Assembly (NCBI GenBank): GCA_032433765.1
Contig: JAVIAB010000160.1
Location: 30,548,121-30,612,120, forward strand
DNA: 64,000 nucleotides
Origin: Megaustenia siamemsis
Taxonomy: Eukaryota; Mollusca; Gastropoda; Stylommatophora; Ariophantidae
Direction of reading: 5' to 3'
The notes below the pieces were generated by a model, which saw nothing but the letters and a program-made list of their open reading frames with translations, was not told the DNA's origin and searched no databases. Shown piece by piece: positions 43,632-54,500 of the stretch. How positions within the stretch are numbered: position 1 is the stretch's first letter; each line of letters starts with the position of its first letter. The position numbers and the translations under genes are program-made.

Positions 43632-43900
43632 TATCTGTTACACTCCGTCAATGGAGGACACAGTTCTGTTCTATGTATTCAAGCTGAGCCCACTTCCATT
43701 CTGCAGCATCTGCTTCTGTCTCAATGGATTTTCTCCACATCTGCCTGGGCCTTCCAACTTTCCTAGTTCCTTGTTGATTCGAGGTCACTGACTGTCTTGC
43801 AATATTGCTTAGTTGTCCTGCCAATGTTTAGCTAATCTATCCTAATTTCCTTCTCTTGATCTCCGTCCCTATTGCCATCTGAGCAAGGTGGAATCACCTG
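43632..43900 (-). pseudogene. LINE C-terminal fragment
   Basis: Minus strand gives RKVGRPRQMWRKSIETEADA and AEWKWAQLEYIEQNCVLH, a GRPR..W signature and tail of LINE 3' ends, directly beside the Penelope-like fragment. Confidence 0.65.
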
Positions 43901-44391
43901 GCCCTACAATATCACCAATACCAGAAGGAGAAAGACAGAATGATTATATTGTCAACATCACTAATATCCTCTCTTGTAGTCATTGTTTAATGTTAATAGC
44001 TCCGAGAAACCAAGAGCTTTATATATGGTAAATGTTATGTTTTCCCACTGGGTCCTGGCAACAAATGTTCTACATATAACACACATTACAAATATTTGTG
44101 ACTCATTTAACAACAAATAAAATGTAAACTAAACAAAAAAACTAGAACATAGATTTGCTAAATGACTTTCTGGGGGTCTGCCAGGGGGACTATAGGACTG
44201 AAGAAGGTAGCATGTCCAGTGTGGTTGCCACACACTGAAAATTTCTACTTCACAGATAGAACAATTTTTTTTAACCTTGCTGTGATCCAAACTTGCATTT
44301 TCCTGATTTTGAGCATGGTAGATTATTCTGCCACCTGCAATCTGAATAATAACATTTATAATTTATAACCACAGACATGATAACTGCTGAC

Positions 44392-44554
44392 CTGCATAAT
44401 TCTAAGTGGTCCTGCAAGCTCTTCACCCAGCTTTGGCATCTCAGAGGCTTTCTCTTGGAAAACAAAACAACTGATGAGTGCACATGCTTGCTGTGGGGTC
44501 ATGTCATTGAAGATGCCATTGAAGAGTAGTTCAGTCAGCAGAAGTTCATCACCA
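44392..44554 (-). CDS. MTREX: MTREX exon: DSHCT start
   Basis: Reads (S)[54 protein letters not shown]. Acceptor ..CTCCACAG, donor GTCAGC. ELLLTE and LSCFVFQE are conserved across Ski2-like helicases. Confidence 0.97.
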
Positions 44555-44699
44555 CTGTGGAGCGTAAACAAGAAAGTTACATGTCATTACTGGCTTACAT
44601 ACATTATTGTGATAGCATAAAATAACACCTGTAATGGCTGTATCAATAGGAAAATACAGCAAGACTTTGACAGATTCTCTTCATCTTAGCATTCACCCA

Positions 44700-44900
44700 T
44701 TAAGTGGGCTGCATGGATGAGCTGTGCCGCTAGTTTTATGACAAAGCCATGATATCTGTGCCTTGTGGTCTGACACAACCATCCTCAGCATGGGTAGATT
44801 TGCTTAATAATTTTTCCCAGGCAACAGCCATATTGGCCTACTCTATTAGTCTTGTAAAAAAGAGTTCTTTAACATGCATGGGGTCCCACTGGACATTGTT
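44700..44900 (+). repeat. Dispersed repeat D, partial
   Basis: GACACAACCATCCTCAGCAT, GCAACAGCCATATTGGCCTA and GAGTTCTTTAACATGCATGG resemble the right half of 39235-39625. Weak. Confidence 0.4.
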
Positions 44901-44964
44901 TCTCACTGTTACCTGAACAAAGGACAGAAGAATGTTGAGAATACTATGGACAGCTAAGAAGATC

Positions 44965-45205
44965 CCGCTTGTTTACGATGAATGATAATATCGTATGACA
45001 GGGAACAGTTGGCTGTGGTCACTTTCTGTGCGGTTTCGCCTTATGTCTTTTGGCGTGTGCTGAGACTGCTACAATGGGGACTACAGTTACCTTTCTTTGT
45101 TTGGGAGATGTGTTAGTAATTTGGATGATTCCACTGGCACGGGCGGTTGAGCAATTATGGATTTTAATTCGTTTGCAGTTATACTGAGGCCTTCCATAAC
45201 CAATA
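44965..45205 (+). repeat. Dispersed repeat E, copy 2
   Basis: Matches 13010-13262 in order: ACGATGAATGATAAT, CGTATGACAG, CTTTTGGCGTG, TGGGGACTA, CTTTCTTTGTTTGG, GGATGATTCCACTGGCACG, GCGGTTGAGCAATTATGGAT. Confidence 0.75.
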
Positions 45206-45281
45206 ACCAATAGCTAAGAAGAGTGATGAAAATGTTCTGAAAGAGGCCAAAGCAAAAAGAGAGCTAATTTCCATAATAATA

Positions 45282-45532
45282 AAAAAAAAGTAAAGTATCC
45301 CGTCATGCCAAGTGGCGTATAGGGAATATGGTGTTAGTGACCATAAATTTTACAGACCTTCGGCACATGATTTTTGGGGTAATGTGGTCGGTATTACACC
45401 CGTGCCGCTTTACTTTCCCAGAAAAAAATCAGATTTAAAGGTTGGGTGAACCGGAAGCCGTCGCTTGGGATCAAACCCTACCTCTTGTCCTTTGTAGTCC
45501 AGTTAACTAACCACTGAGCTATCACGGCTCCC
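45282..45532 (-). mobile_element. tRNA-derived SINE family 1, full length
   Basis: Antisense, with head GGGAGCCGTGATAGCTCAGT and B box GGTTTGATCCC (one change). The 14-bp target duplication AATTTCCATAATAA is at about 45267-45281 and at 45533-45546; left boundary is good to a base or two. Confidence 0.88.
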
Positions 45533-45546
45533 AATTTCCATAATAA

Positions 45547-45793
45547 GGTAGAAACAATCATCATTTTTTGGTCATGTAATGAGAAGGGAACATCTGAAAT
45601 ATATTGTGACATTCTGGGAAAATTGAGAGATGAAGGGATAGAGGAAAGCAAAGAGAAAATATACCAGACAGCTTAAGAGAATGGCTTGGCAGAAGGTCAA
45701 CAACAGAAATGATAAATAACTGTCAAGATCGAACGTTTTGGAGAGACATGATCACCTACGCCAGTAGGTCCGGTACTTGATGATGATGACGAC
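45547..45793 (+). pseudogene. LINE 3' end, family G
   Basis: Near 45570 the translation gives FGHVMRREHLKYIVTFWEN, then GACAGCTTAAGAGAATGGCT and CAGAAGGTCAACAACAGAAA, ending TTGATGATGATGACGA. The SINE is immediately upstream. Confidence 0.8.
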
Positions 45794-45794
45794 A

Positions 45795-46055
45795 TACCTG
45801 CGAATCTTACTACATACCTTCTGATCTTCTGCTAACCTTACTACATACCTGCTAATCTTACTACATACCTACTACATTCCTGCTAATCTTCTGTTAAAGT
45901 TTACTAAATACCTGCTAATCTTACTACATACCTGCTAATCATCTGCTAATCTTATTACATACCTGCTAATCATCTGCTAATCTTACTATATACCTGCTAA
46001 TCATCTGCTAATCTTACTACATACCTGCTAATCATCTGCTAATCTTACTACATAC
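45795..46055 (-). repeat. Tandem array of duplicated 5' splice sites in an MTREX intron
   Basis: On the minus strand the intron begins GTATGTAGTAAGATTAGCAG + ATGATTAGCAG, a 31-bp unit repeated about four times, then in shorter 20-bp and mixed forms down to about 45795. The unit contains ATTAGCAG, which is also the last 8 bases of the exon at 46056, so each unit recreates AGCAG|GTATGTAG. GT-containing junctions fall at about 46055 (true), 46024, 45993 (GTATAT), 45962, 45931, 45911 (GTATTT) and several more. Confidence 0.9.
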
Positions 46056-46219
46056 CTGCTAATCTCACATGCCACTCTCCCCTTGACCTCTATAACATCA
46101 GAAGCTGTGCAGTAACCCATTCTTCTCAAGACACGCTTGCGACACTTCAGTTCATCCATCTGTAGCAAGGACTTCTTTTTCTTCAGCTCTAGCTTCAGGT
46201 CCTTTATCTCACTGGCAAT
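46056..46219 (-). CDS. MTREX: MTREX exon: stalk return into DSHCT
   Basis: Reads IASEIKDLKLELKKKKSLLQ, MDELKCRKRVLRRMGYCTAS, DVIEVKGRVACEIS(S). Phase 2 end. Its donor (AGCAG|GTATGTAG) is the seed of the tandem array at 45795-46055, which repeats this junction many times. Confidence 0.96.
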
Positions 46220-46409
46220 CTGTTTTTATACCAAAAAATCCACTTACTATCTGAGCCTACATGAGAGGTGCTAGAGTGCTTGTATCTTGCATGTATCAAA
46301 AAACGTGTTATATATTAATTTTGAACCATGAAGTTTAACAAGGTTGTTATCAATATAAGAATATATTACTATAAGTATCATTAGAAGCAAAATAAGCTAT
46401 TTGTAAGAC

Positions 46410-46815
46410 TATCTTTATCCCACTTTTGTGCTACCAGTGCCAGACATGGACCTTAGACTCAAGAACTATTAGAAAAATAATCACTACAGAAATGAAGTTT
46501 ATCAGATGCATGATAGTAAACAGCCTGAGAGATAAGATCAGAAAAGAAGAGTTAAGAAAAAGACTAAGAAGAGAACCAGCTACTGAATACATACAGCGAC
46601 AACAGATCAAGTGGTTCAGGCATGTGATAAGACACAAAGAAATAAATCTAACACAACGAGTCACCAATAAATGATACGAGAATACCAGACCAAGAAAAAA
46701 GTGGATAAACAGAATATTAGAAACACTCAGAGGTATAACAGCAGAAGAGACCAATAGAAGAGCAAGAAACCATGAACCATATCTCCCTTGACGGTGAATG
46801 GCAAAGGAGAGAGAA
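46410..46815 (+). pseudogene. LINE C-terminal fragment
   Basis: Plus frame 46426-46674 reads CYQCQTWTLDSRTIRKIITT, EMKFIRCMIVNSLRDKIRKE, ELRKRLRREPATEYIQRQQI, KWFRHVIRHKEIN, then a second frame RPRKKWINRILETLRGITAE. Sense strand is opposite to MTREX. Confidence 0.83.
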
Positions 46816-46976
46816 AAGGAAAATAGAAAAAGGAAAGTTGTCAATACATAAAACTTATAACCTCAGGCGATACATTATTGCCTTTTTCTTCCACCCTACC
46901 TCCATTAGAACTATTCGTATATATGCCTTTTATCAAGTGGTGAACCCTAGATCTGCTGCAAATACCATTAGGCCAG

Positions 46977-47125
46977 TTCTGCTAACTAAACACTAACAGA
47001 ATAGACATGAATTAATTAGTTCTGCTAACTAAACACTAACAGAATAGACATGAATTAATTAGTTCTGCTAACTAAACACTAACAGAATAGACATGAATTA
47101 ATTAGTTCTGAAAACTAAATGCTAA
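46977..47125. repeat. 43-bp tandem repeat, about 3.5 copies
   Basis: TTCTGCTAACTAAACACTAA + CAGAATAGACATGAATTAAT + TAG, starts at 46977, 47020, 47063 and 47106. Intronic. Confidence 0.93.
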
Positions 47126-47243
47126 TAAAGCTAGATATTTGTTAATCAGCACTTTGAACTAATCATAAAGTTAGATGTGCACTAAATAAAAAAGACCAAT
47201 AAAAGTATGTTTACAAATAATAACACTGCAAATGATATCATAC

Positions 47244-47339
47244 CTTAGCTTTCTTTTCATACTGATCATATAAATCAGTCAGTCTGTTGTCTTTATGGAG
47301 AGGGTGTGAGTACAGACGTTGCTCAAAGGCCTCAATTTT
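47244..47339 (-). CDS. MTREX: MTREX exon: stalk
   Basis: Reads KIEAFEQRLYSHPLHKDNRL, TDLYDQYEKKAK; 32 codons, phase 0 at both ends. Acceptor ..TTGAACAG, donor GTATGA. Confidence 0.95.
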
Positions 47340-47639
47340 CTGTTCAATAAAAGAAACATTCAAAGTTGGGTAATTCACAGCAAGAGTATTTTTTTAAAAA
47401 AAGAAAAGTAGTTCTAAAATGTGTCTAAATATGGCAATCAGCATATCAGTGCTAGAACAGGGCACATAGAAGCTTGAACACATATTACTGTGAATAACAA
47501 AAAAACAGTGCAGTTAAACATGGCCAATAATCTCTTTTATAGCACATACAAAAATAAGTCAATTGTTGGTTATAAAAAACAATGACAGGAAGACCAGTGA
47601 TGTTTTTGTTAATGTCAGTTGTGTTTCAATGTGTTTTAG

Positions 47640-47990
47640 TAAATTATTACAGTAATCAATGGCAGGACAAAATCACTAACATAGAATTATGGAAATGTAC
47701 CAGTCAAATACCAGTGGATAAAGAGAAACAGCGAAGACAATGGCACTGGATAGGACACACACTGCGGAAACCAACTGAGAGTATTACACAACAGGCCCTT
47801 TTTTTTAAATCCCCAGGGAAAAAGACAAAGAGGAAGACCAAGGAATTCTTGGAGAAGACAGATAGAAGCAGAGATGAAGATGATGTGGAAGACATGGAAC
47901 GACCTTAAAAGAATGGCAAGAAACAGAAAGGCTTGAAAAGTATTTGTTGAATACCTATGCTCCACAGGGAGCTGAAAGGTAGAAGAAGAT
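47640..47990 (+). pseudogene. LINE 3' end, same family as 30010-31345
   Basis: Reads NQWQDKITNIELWKCTSQIP, VDKEKQRRQWHWIGHTLRKP, TESITQQALF, then a frameshifted GKKTKRKTKEFLEKTDRSRD. The 3' UTR (CTCCACAGGGAGCTGAAAGG) matches 31325-31345. Confidence 0.85.
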
Positions 47991-48069
47991 TATTACAGTG
48001 ACCACAATCTTCAGTATAAAAAAATTAAATGATATGTTTATATAGTTTAGCTTAGTTAAGCTTAAATGT

Positions 48070-48497
48070 TATATATATCTTTTCAATATATTGGTGCAGA
48101 AACATGGACATTATTAGACAAGAAAACAGAAAAGAAAATTGAAGCCTTTGAAATGTGAATTTATAGAAGAATAGGTTGAATTGGATGGAAAGGAGAACAC
48201 ACGATGATGTTTTAAAACAACTAAAAATTAAAAGAGAACTATTAAACACATTTTGAACAAGACAAATGAGATTTTTGGGGCATGTTAAAAGACACAACAG
48301 CCTACTAAAAGTAATACTTGAAGGGAAAATACAGGTTAATAGAGGCTGAGACAGACCAAGACTAACATGGAGTAACATCAAAAGATGGACAAGACAGCCT
48401 ATGACAACCCGCACCATCAAAGCAAGAGACAGAGCAGAATGGTGCTCCATGGTAGCCAACCTTCAATGCGGAGACGGCACTCGATGATGATGATATA
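48070..48497 (+). pseudogene. LINE 3' end, family H
   Basis: Plus strand reads KIEAFEM, RIG..GWK, QLKIKRELLNT, TRQMRFLGHVKRHNSLLKVI, LEGKIQ, RPRLTWSNIKRWTRQPMTT, TIKARDRAEWCSMVANLQCG, DGTR and a GATGATGATAT tail. Confidence 0.85.
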
Positions 48498-49333
48498 TGG
48501 AAGCAGTTTGCAACCACAGGAGACAACTGACAAAAGAAAAGGCCCTTGTCACAACATTCCTCCACTTCCTTGATCAGACCAGCAAAGCTGTCAATGGCTC
48601 AAAAAAGTCTAATTGAGCAACAACAAAGGGCCTCCACTTCATGTGGTCCATGATCATTCTCTGCAGGGTGTCCCATGTGTAGTCTACACAATTAAACTTG
48701 GCCTGGAGTGTCTTTAACAAAGTTGTCCTTGGTCTCTTTTATCTTCCCTCATGAGCACAATTTTATTTCTGGCTTTATAGATTTTATTTTATTTTTTTTT
48801 GTGTTGAAAAATAAGAGTAATTAGTTGTTTTTTTGGTTCCTCACAAAAATTTGAGCTCAGTGTCAAACAAATTCATGAAAAATGGTATGGAGCAGTACTT
48901 TGTCTTGACTTTCTACTAGTTTAGCTGCTCCATGCCGTTTTATTTTACATGTTCTCTGCAGCTCTACTCGTGGCATCACTTACCATTTAATATTTTTTTT
49001 ATATTTGATATTTGTGCTTTTCTCCAAAAAATAGTATTTCTCCAGATTACAGAGAATTTTCTTCGAAAGGTAAATTTTATTAAAGTTTTGTAAGAACATA
49101 AATCACAGAGAAGTATCTAATTAAGGGTTAAACAAACTTTAAGAACAATGTGTATAACACATGGCTGTTAATTTGTTTCTTTTCTTTCATCCTATTCTTG
49201 AATACTAGCAGTTTCATTTATAAAATAAAGCAAATTTGAAAAGCATAATTTAACAATTAAAACAACATGAAGTAGTACAATCATTTTCTTTAGCAGTGAT
49301 TTTAGAACATGGCAAGAGAACAAGTTTCCGAAC
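48498..49333. other. Intronic, unrecognised
   Basis: No LINE motif, SINE box or array recognised between the LINE end and the MTREX exon at 49334. A GC-richer stretch at 48520-48740 could be an old repeat but has no second copy here. Confidence 0.35.
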
Positions 49334-49426
49334 CTTTATTGTGTCTGAAAGTGATTTCTCTTTAATTCCCATGTCTTCAATGGGGTCCAATAAGGGGAGA
49401 CCATCTGGAAATCTTTTCTCTACTTC
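49334..49426 (-). CDS. MTREX: MTREX exon: arch-stalk junction
   Basis: Reads EVEKRFPDGLPLLDPIEDMG, IKEKSLSDTIK; 31 codons. Acceptor ..GTTTGCAG. The donor implied by homology is AAG|GTTCGG, a weak match at positions +3, +4 and +6 but with the expected GT and +5 G. Confidence 0.93.
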
Positions 49427-50209
49427 CTGCAAACAAGACAAATGACTAGTTTTAAAATGAACAAGATATTTGACTGCAATGAAGTAGGTAATGTGTGTCT
49501 TTATACAACAGGTTCTCAATTAGAACATTCTAAACCATCTTCTTTTTCTAATACCATAAGACAAGCACAAAGCTGCCATCAATTCAAACATTGAGTTTCT
49601 CCATTGCCACATCAGTTATCCAATATTTCTTGTTTCTCTTTATTTTTTACTTTCAAGCTGTCTCATTAAACTTTATCTCTGCATCTGGTAATAGGACACT
49701 TCTAGCTTTCTTTAAATAATATAATCAGATATGCATTTGATTATTGGATAAATAAGAGTACTAATATAACAATGAAAATCTGCAAGTCAATACAGATGCT
49801 AGAAATTAAAATGTAATGAATACCATTTAAATAGATGTCAAAATTAAAATATCCACTGAAAAGCATTCATGTCATACATGAAGTGATTAGAAGAACTGCT
49901 ATGCAGTAAATTTCAGAGAGATGTTAAAAAATAAAAGATGGATCAAAAAGAACCAGGCAGAGAACACATTGAAATTGAGACGCAGGAGTTGATGTACCCT
50001 GCAAACGGGTGACCATGGAACAATCAATCAAAAGTCCATCAGATTACCTTTGTGAGCACAGCCATGGACAATGTATAAATTATACATAAATATAAACAAT
50101 GTACAAATAATAATAAATGAATATTATTATGGAGGGAAACTACTGAGGTGATAGATCAGCGAATCATTTCTGGGGAAGAGGTATGTTTATATCACTCAGA
50201 AAAAAATTT

Positions 50210-50345
50210 CAAACAATCAACAACAGAAAAAAAAAAAAAACAGACAATAGATGATTCAAAGCAGAATCGAACCCATACTCCACAGCACAGTGTCTTGCCA
50301 CGAGAAACAAAATGCTAGAGCACACGGTCTCTGTTGATTGTTTGT
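50210..50345 (-). mobile_element. tRNA-derived SINE family 2, copy 3
   Basis: Minus strand reads TTTTGTTTCTCGTGGCAAGA, CACTGTGCTGTGGAGTATGG + GTTCGATTCTG (B box), then TTTCTGTTGTTGATTGTTTG with a long T run. Same order as 13893-14040. Intronic. Confidence 0.65.
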
Positions 50346-50497
50346 GATTTTTGTACGTTCTATTATATCTTTATACTATTGTATGCTCAGAAAGTTTGAT
50401 ATAATAAGACAAGTGTGTGTGCATGAATCTGTTTTATTATTACGGTATTTGTGATATAGATATTGGCAGCAAATTCATTATGGGTACAAGAACATAC

Positions 50498-50608
50498 CTG
50501 CAATGACTTCAAAACCAAGAACCGACTGTCAGTTGATCTGAGGTCATTGGGGATGTACAATCTGATCGCACTAATAGCGTCAATCAAGCGTGTCAAGATC
50601 GGAACAAC
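50498..50608 (-). CDS. MTREX: MTREX exon: KOW domain end
   Basis: Reads VVPILTRLIDAISAIRLYIP, NDLRSTDSRFLVLKSLQ; 37 codons. Acceptor ..TTTTATAG, donor GTATGT. Confidence 0.96.
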
Positions 50609-50944
50609 CTATAAAACAATTTAACAACACTTATACAAAAGTCTTATATTAAAATACCTCCCATACAAATGCTGAACTAATAAAATAGAGTACAATATAG
50701 ATGGATGATGATAACAATTATCACATAATATTATTATACAACACTAGCAGAAGAAAATATTCAGCATATCTTATCTAGTAGTAAACAGTCATTTTTCCTC
50801 TGTTGTTTAAGTTACTCCTGCTGAACATGAGTTCAACATTATCTTGTGCAGTCTATGTTTTATAGCCATTTCAACAGTTATGTCAAGTTAATATCATGCT
50901 TCTTAGCTGTAGATTCCAGCTAGATACCAGCTCCAGAGGGGTCC

Positions 50945-51312
50945 TGCTATCAATGTCTACATTTAGGTCTGCTATTATCAATGTCTACATTTAGGTCTGC
51001 TATTATCAATGTCTACATTTAGGTCTGCTATTATCAATGTCTACATTTAGGTCTCCTGCTATCAATGTCTACATTTAGGTCTCCTGCTATCAATGTCTAC
51101 ATTTAGGTCTACTGTTATCAATGTCTACATTTAGGTCTCCTGTTATCAATGTCTACATTTAGGTCTACTGTTATCAATGTCTACATTTAGGTCTACTGTT
51201 ATCAATGTCTACATTTAGGTCTCCTGTTATCAATGTCTACATTTAGGTCTCCTGTTATCAATGTCTACATTTAGGTCTCCTGTTATCAATGTCTACATTT
51301 AGGTTTCCTGTG
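50945..51312. repeat. 28-bp minisatellite, about 13 copies
   Basis: Unit TCCTGTTATCAATGTCTACA + TTTAGGTC with CTGC/CTGT/CTAT variants, in the intron between MTREX exons 50498 and 51650. Unrelated in sequence to the 28-bp array at 16255. Confidence 0.94.
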
Positions 51313-51649
51313 CATCTCATCTTAATTGTACCCGTGGAACAGTTGATAATTTTGTTTACAAAATATTCTGTAAATTTTCCTAAGGCTGATTAAATGAAGT
51401 CATTTGGATTTGCATGTTTATTTTAGAATAGTAGAGTTTTGTTACTAATGAAGGCTTTTGTTAAAATGTCCTAGTTTAGCTGCATTATACCATTTTATGT
51501 TTATTTTACATTACAGACAATTTAGATTATTCTTTTCAGCTGTTCAGCAGAGTTTGTGTACTTACCACAAACAGAATAAAAATACTGCAAAAAAAGTGAG
51601 GCACAAAAGCTGTACAAGGTTCAATCAACCTGATAAAGATATGACATAC

Positions 51650-51775
51650 CTGCATTTCTCCCTTTTCTCCTTTAGGGCAGGGTCGAATATCTCCAGCATT
51701 GCGCGACTTTAAGCTATCTTTTGTCAGATTGAGTAAGATTTCCACTACATACAATGTGCCTGTCTCATCAGTGGA
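51650..51775 (-). CDS. MTREX: MTREX exon: KOW arch
   Basis: Reads STDETGTLYVVEILLNLTKD, SLKSRNAGDIRPCPKGEKGE, MQ; 42 codons. Corresponds to the LYVVEVLL..KGEMQ segment of the Mtr4 arch. Acceptor ..GTGGCAG, donor GTATGT. Confidence 0.96.
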
Positions 51776-52004
51776 CTGCCACAAATAAACATGATACAAT
51801 GAAACCTTTGTTTACATATACAGCGTTTAAATTTAAAGCAAAATGTTAAAAACTCTGAGGAGCTTTGGTAGAACTGAATTAATAGCATGACATAAACTTA
51901 TCTGCTCCTCGTAATTCATTGGTCTTTATCAGACCTGTTTCTTTAACCACAGTATTTTGTCACTAGTACTTTCGTTGATTTGTTTATTTGTGTTTTTTCA
52001 GGGT

Positions 52005-52135
52005 GATAAAAGATGTATGCTTTTTCTGTTATACATAAGATGTATGCATGATTTTTTCTGTTATACATAAGATGGATGCATGATTTTTTCTGTTATACAT
52101 AAAATGTATGCATGATTTTTCTGTTATACATTCTT
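52005..52135. repeat. About 31-bp tandem repeat, 4 copies
   Basis: TGTATGCATGATTTTTTCTG + TTATACATAAGA with small length changes. Intronic. Confidence 0.88.
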
Positions 52136-52258
52136 CTGCAATACATTTAAAGTGATTAAAAGGAGCTATCTTAAATTTTTTTGTAAATAAAAAGTGAGTA
52201 TTACACCTCCAAAACTCTCAGATTTGATAATTTGTGATCTTTTAGTTATAAGCATTAA

Positions 52259-52562
52259 CTCTTTCCATACGTTTCACAGCACTGTGCACCAATGCGGTTT
52301 CTGCAATGTATGTTTCGCTGCACTGTGTGCCATGCTCAATTTGATTAGTGTGAACGCCATCAAACGATATTCTTTTTACTATGTCTTGTATCATCTGGAT
52401 ATTGGTGAAATCTTATACCTTGTTTAATTATCTAAACATTCATATATAATATGTTATATGTTAGATAAACATAAATATGTGGATTGATTCTTAAAACCAT
52501 GAACAATTTTGTCTCTGAAATCTCTTCCTTTGGGTTGATAAAAAGCTTCCATACGGAAAGAG
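52259..52562. mobile_element. piggyBac-like MITE (TTAA target, 13-bp TIRs)
   Basis: 304 bp with ends CTCTTTCCATACG and, inverted, CTCTTTCCGTATG (11 of 13 match), flanked by TTAA at 52255-52258 and 52563-52566. TTAA duplication is the signature of piggyBac transposons. No ORF, so non-autonomous. Class rests only on ends and target. Confidence 0.6.
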
Positions 52563-53094
52563 TTAACTACTAAAATATTATTCATACTTATATACTGACT
52601 AAATATTTTACATTCATTTGATGACATAATTGAAAATTATTCCATAAAAAATTGATTGTAAGAATGACTGGAATGTTCTAGAGTCAGGACATCTTCATCC
52701 ATAATGCTACAAAATTTCCAAGATTAGAACTTAAATGCCATTTTGAGATTAAAACAAACAGCTGTGTTTAGTTTTCATTTTCTACAAGTTGGGTTAGCCA
52801 GCCCTCTTGTGCAAACCTTTTATAAAATGTTTGCTTCCATACTTTTTTCTGACAAAAGAACATAATTAAAACATGACCACTGATCCTCTGAGAATAAAGG
52901 ACAGTGAACTACAAAATGGTTAACAATTGGAAAAATATTTCCTATAAGCCTTAAGGTGAGTAGAGAATCCTCTACTATTTTTTTGTGCTACATGTAAAAA
53001 TCCTTAGTAACAAGTTATAAATATTCAGAGAAGAACTGACTGTATAAAATTAACATGGTGAAATAAGAAAGATAAAAGAGCTGTATTTGCTTAC

Positions 53095-53166
53095 TGCTGT
53101 TTGGTCCATTTTCTTGTGAAAGTTTAACACAATTCCCCATCCAAAGTCAAACTCGTCGTTCTTTAC
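53095..53166 (-). CDS. MTREX: MTREX exon: KOW start
   Basis: Reads VKNDEFDFGWGIVLNFHKKM, DQTA; 24 codons. DFGWG is the KOW signature of Mtr4 proteins. Acceptor ..CATTGTAG, donor GTAAGC. Confidence 0.95.
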
Positions 53167-53289
53167 CTACAATGTACATAACTTTTATTTTAAATTCATA
53201 TAAAAGATGTAGAAAATAATCTTAGAACTCAAATGAAAAATAAAATGTGTATTAATATTTTGTAATAAAATGTAATATGTTAGTGACAT

Positions 53290-53335
53290 GGGGGTGGGAA
53301 AGAAAGAAAGAAATAAAGAAAGAAAGAAATATTTA
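53290..53335. repeat. GAAA-type microsatellite
   Basis: Interrupted GAAA/AAAG run in the intron between exons 53095 and 53516. Confidence 0.85.
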
Positions 53336-53515
53336 AGAATTAAAAAGAAAAGGATAGTGTATGAGAATCAAAAAAAAAAATGTCCTTTTACCAATGTTTA
53401 TTTTTCAGCTTAGAGTATACATATTACTATTTCTGCTGTCATTTTAAATCCCAAATATCAAAGAATGAAAGATGTGCTCTTAAAGCAAAGTGAAAGACAG
53501 AATCAATTCACTTAC

Positions 53516-53688
53516 CTTGACCACTCTACCTGGCTGCAAGAAAGGCAGCAGATAGGCTGGCTTCAGAATGAAGTGTTTCAGTTCTCTATTCAGTGTGTCT
53601 AGCTGCTGCCGGATACGATAGTAAGCAGAAACAGAATCCTCATCTTCAATAGCCAGTGCCCGGTAGGCGAGCTCTTTGGATTGAAGTT
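53516..53688 (-). CDS. MTREX: MTREX exon: stalk to arch
   Basis: Reads (K)LQSKELAYRALAIEDEDS, VSAYYRIRQQLDTLNRELKH, FILKPAYLLPFLQPGRVVK. YY.IR.QL and PFLQPGR are conserved. The first codon is split with the previous exon (A|AA). Donor GTAAGT. Confidence 0.96.
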
Positions 53689-53949
53689 CTGATTGGAAAC
53701 ATGATACAATAATATGTGATAACAACAATGATAGAAAATCCATGGCTCATCAAACATTCAATGAAAGATAAATAAAGTATTTAATTATCAATTACATTTT
53801 TCAAGATATTTTGACCGTTCTGTTAATTTAATTTTTTTGTTCTTTCTTTCTGGTGTTCACCCAATGACTACTAAAGGAATTGATTGTCTTTGCCATTCGT
53901 CCTTGAAAGGATATTAAATGGATGTGGATAGGTTAAGGTTTACAGTAGA

Positions 53950-54200
53950 ACTGTGACATTTGCACCTTTCTGCTGAACACATCCAACTTAAACAAGGTAT
54001 TTTTGGGTACCAGGTTGCTTCCCCTTTTCAATCTCTACACTTTTGGCCAGACTAGTCTATTTCTAGAGGCCCCGCAGAGAGGTAGAGTAGGGTCTGGATG
54101 GTTCTGGTTCATCGATCCTGGAGCAAACGATCAGCTATGAGTCACTGGTAGCTACCAGGCCTGTTGCTATTGGACAATTTAACCAATTGCTTATACTGAT
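53950..54200 (+). repeat. Dispersed repeat D, copy 3
   Basis: GCACCTTTCTGCTGAACACA, ACCAGGTTGCTTCC, GACTAGTCTATTTCTAGAGG, GAGGTAGAGTAGGGTCTGGA, GTTCATCGATCCTGGAGCAA, CAGCTATGAGTCACTGGTAG. Best preserved copy of the family. Confidence 0.6.
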
Positions 54201-54341
54201 GATACTTCAGTCAAATTAATATTCATATCTCTGGCTCATGCTCAGTCGAAACCTATAAAGTTAAATATATAGCAAATGTTATAAATATTTTAAACTATAG
54301 TCAAAATATTATTTCATTCATCAACTCACTAGGAAACAATT

Positions 54342-54500
54342 CTATCTATCTATTGACCTTTTGAGCTGTAGCCGGCACATAGGGCGTAGACCAAGCTACT
54401 CCACTTATCTAAATTTTTATTCTAGCAATTTTCAATTCTTTTAAAGATATTTTATCAAATCTCGCCATTTGTCTCTGTTCTGTGTAAGCAGCTCTCATTG
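54342..54500 (-). mobile_element. TAGA-tailed LINE 3' end, 5'-truncated
   Basis: 159 bp; sense strand has AATGGCGAGATTTGATAAAA, GGGCCGG-like UTR (CTACGCCCTATGTGCCGGCT) and TAGATAGATAG tail. Perfect 11-bp target duplication AGGAAACAATT at 54331-54341 and 54501-54511. Confidence 0.92.
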
